Assembly (NCBI RefSeq): GCF_003253735.1
Contig: NZ_QKYW01000001.1
Location: forward strand, 682,001-746,000
Source of the DNA: Pseudomonas sp. URMO17WK12:I2
Lineage (GTDB): Bacteria > Pseudomonadota > Gammaproteobacteria > Pseudomonadales > Pseudomonadaceae
Direction: 5' to 3'
Length of the DNA: 64,000 nucleotides
Shown: in pieces, positions 63,838-64,000 of the stretch
Layout of the letters: every line of letters begins with the position of its first letter
How positions within the stretch are numbered: position 1 is the first letter of the stretch
Notes under the pieces: model-generated
What the model was told of the DNA's origin: nothing
Databases searched by the model: none
The model's input: only the letters and a program-made list of their open reading frames with translations
Program-made: the position numbers and the translations under genes

Positions 63838-64000
63838 ATGAACTCCTCAGTCTCACCCGCCAATGTCGTACACGAAGCCATCGATGAGCGTCAGTACGTG
63901 CGCACCAAGATCCCGGCCAGAGTGCTGCTCGATGGCCATGGCCTGAAACAGCTGGAATGTGAAATCCAGGATATCTCTCTGGGCGGCCTGGGGCTCATCT
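63838..64000 (+). CDS. alg44: Alg44 c-di-GMP-binding co-polymerase, 3' end missing
   Basis: The first 54 codons are visible. MNSSVSPANVVHEAIDERQYVRTKIPARVLL shows the RxxxxR start of a PilZ domain, followed by EIQDISLGGLGLI, the (D/N)xSxxG half of the c-di-GMP site, as in Alg44. Binding c-di-GMP activates alginate polymerisation. It follows alg8 after 13 bp in the same order as in P. aeruginosa; the rest lies beyond the window. Confidence 0.92.
   Translation, partial: MNSSVSPANVVHEAIDERQYVRTKIPARVLLDGHGLKQLECEIQDISLGGLGLI

Overview
The window is a stretch of Pseudomonas chromosome. The evidence is high GC with strong third-position bias, near-continuous coding on both strands, and gene blocks known from that genus: bioB-F-H-C-D beside fatty-acyl-CoA dehydrogenases, creBCD, pip-dtd, fbp-DUF924-blc, pilY1 and an alginate cluster. 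It also carries extragenic palindromes ending in CTCCCACAG, as found in fluorescent pseudomonads. I see no tRNA, rRNA, CRISPR array, insertion sequence or prophage. Both edges cut genes: pilY1 at the left and alg44 at the right. Family calls come from motifs read in the translations; statements about P. aeruginosa gene order are from memory and not checked.

Region 1 (1-4.2 kb) holds the pilY1 3' end and a FadR-type GntR regulator. Region 2 (4.2-13.4 kb, minus strand) is a solute-uptake island. An enolase-superfamily dehydratase/racemase-like enzyme leads two near-duplicate family-5 binding proteins interleaved with the two permeases of a peptide-type ABC transporter, then two ATPases and finally a KdgM-like porin. 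Together these look like outer-membrane entry, periplasmic capture, import and first catabolic step for an acidic sugar or oligomer, probably under the GntR protein.

Region 3 (13.8-21.3 kb) has a Pmp3 peptide, an FMN reductase, two large acyl-CoA dehydrogenases (one behind two PsrA-type operators), a diguanylate cyclase between them, an HExxH protein and a miniature flagellar-rod-like protein. Region 4 (21.4-25.9 kb) is the biotin operon bioB-F-H-C-D with a BirA-type operator. Region 5 (26-39.8 kb) holds comF, modE, srkA, rarD, gcvR, a GNAT, malate synthase G, a GH5 hydrolase with an O-acyltransferase, a DUF294/CBS regulator with a DnaQ-like exonuclease, and trhP.

Region 6 (40-48 kb) is creB-creC-(CBS gene)-creD, a chemoreceptor and a retropepsin-like protein. 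Between creB and the chemoreceptor is the most striking noncoding feature: four tandem units of about 180-190 bp, each with an inverted pair of DnaA-box-like 9-mers exactly 17 bp apart and an AT-rich GATCA element at fixed spacing. Upstream of the retropepsin gene is a 200-bp multi-hairpin element with two stem-loops presenting AUGGAU. Region 7 (48.5-58.5 kb) has a polar amino-acid ABC transporter, dtd, pip, lipoproteins, fbp, a second diguanylate cyclase and a YkgJ-type protein. Region 8 (58.5-64 kb) has a 900-bp regulatory gap with a perfect ANR/FNR box, then algD-algA-alg8-alg44, with algA second instead of last. The cyclase upstream could supply c-di-GMP for the Alg44 PilZ domain, although no dedicated link is shown.
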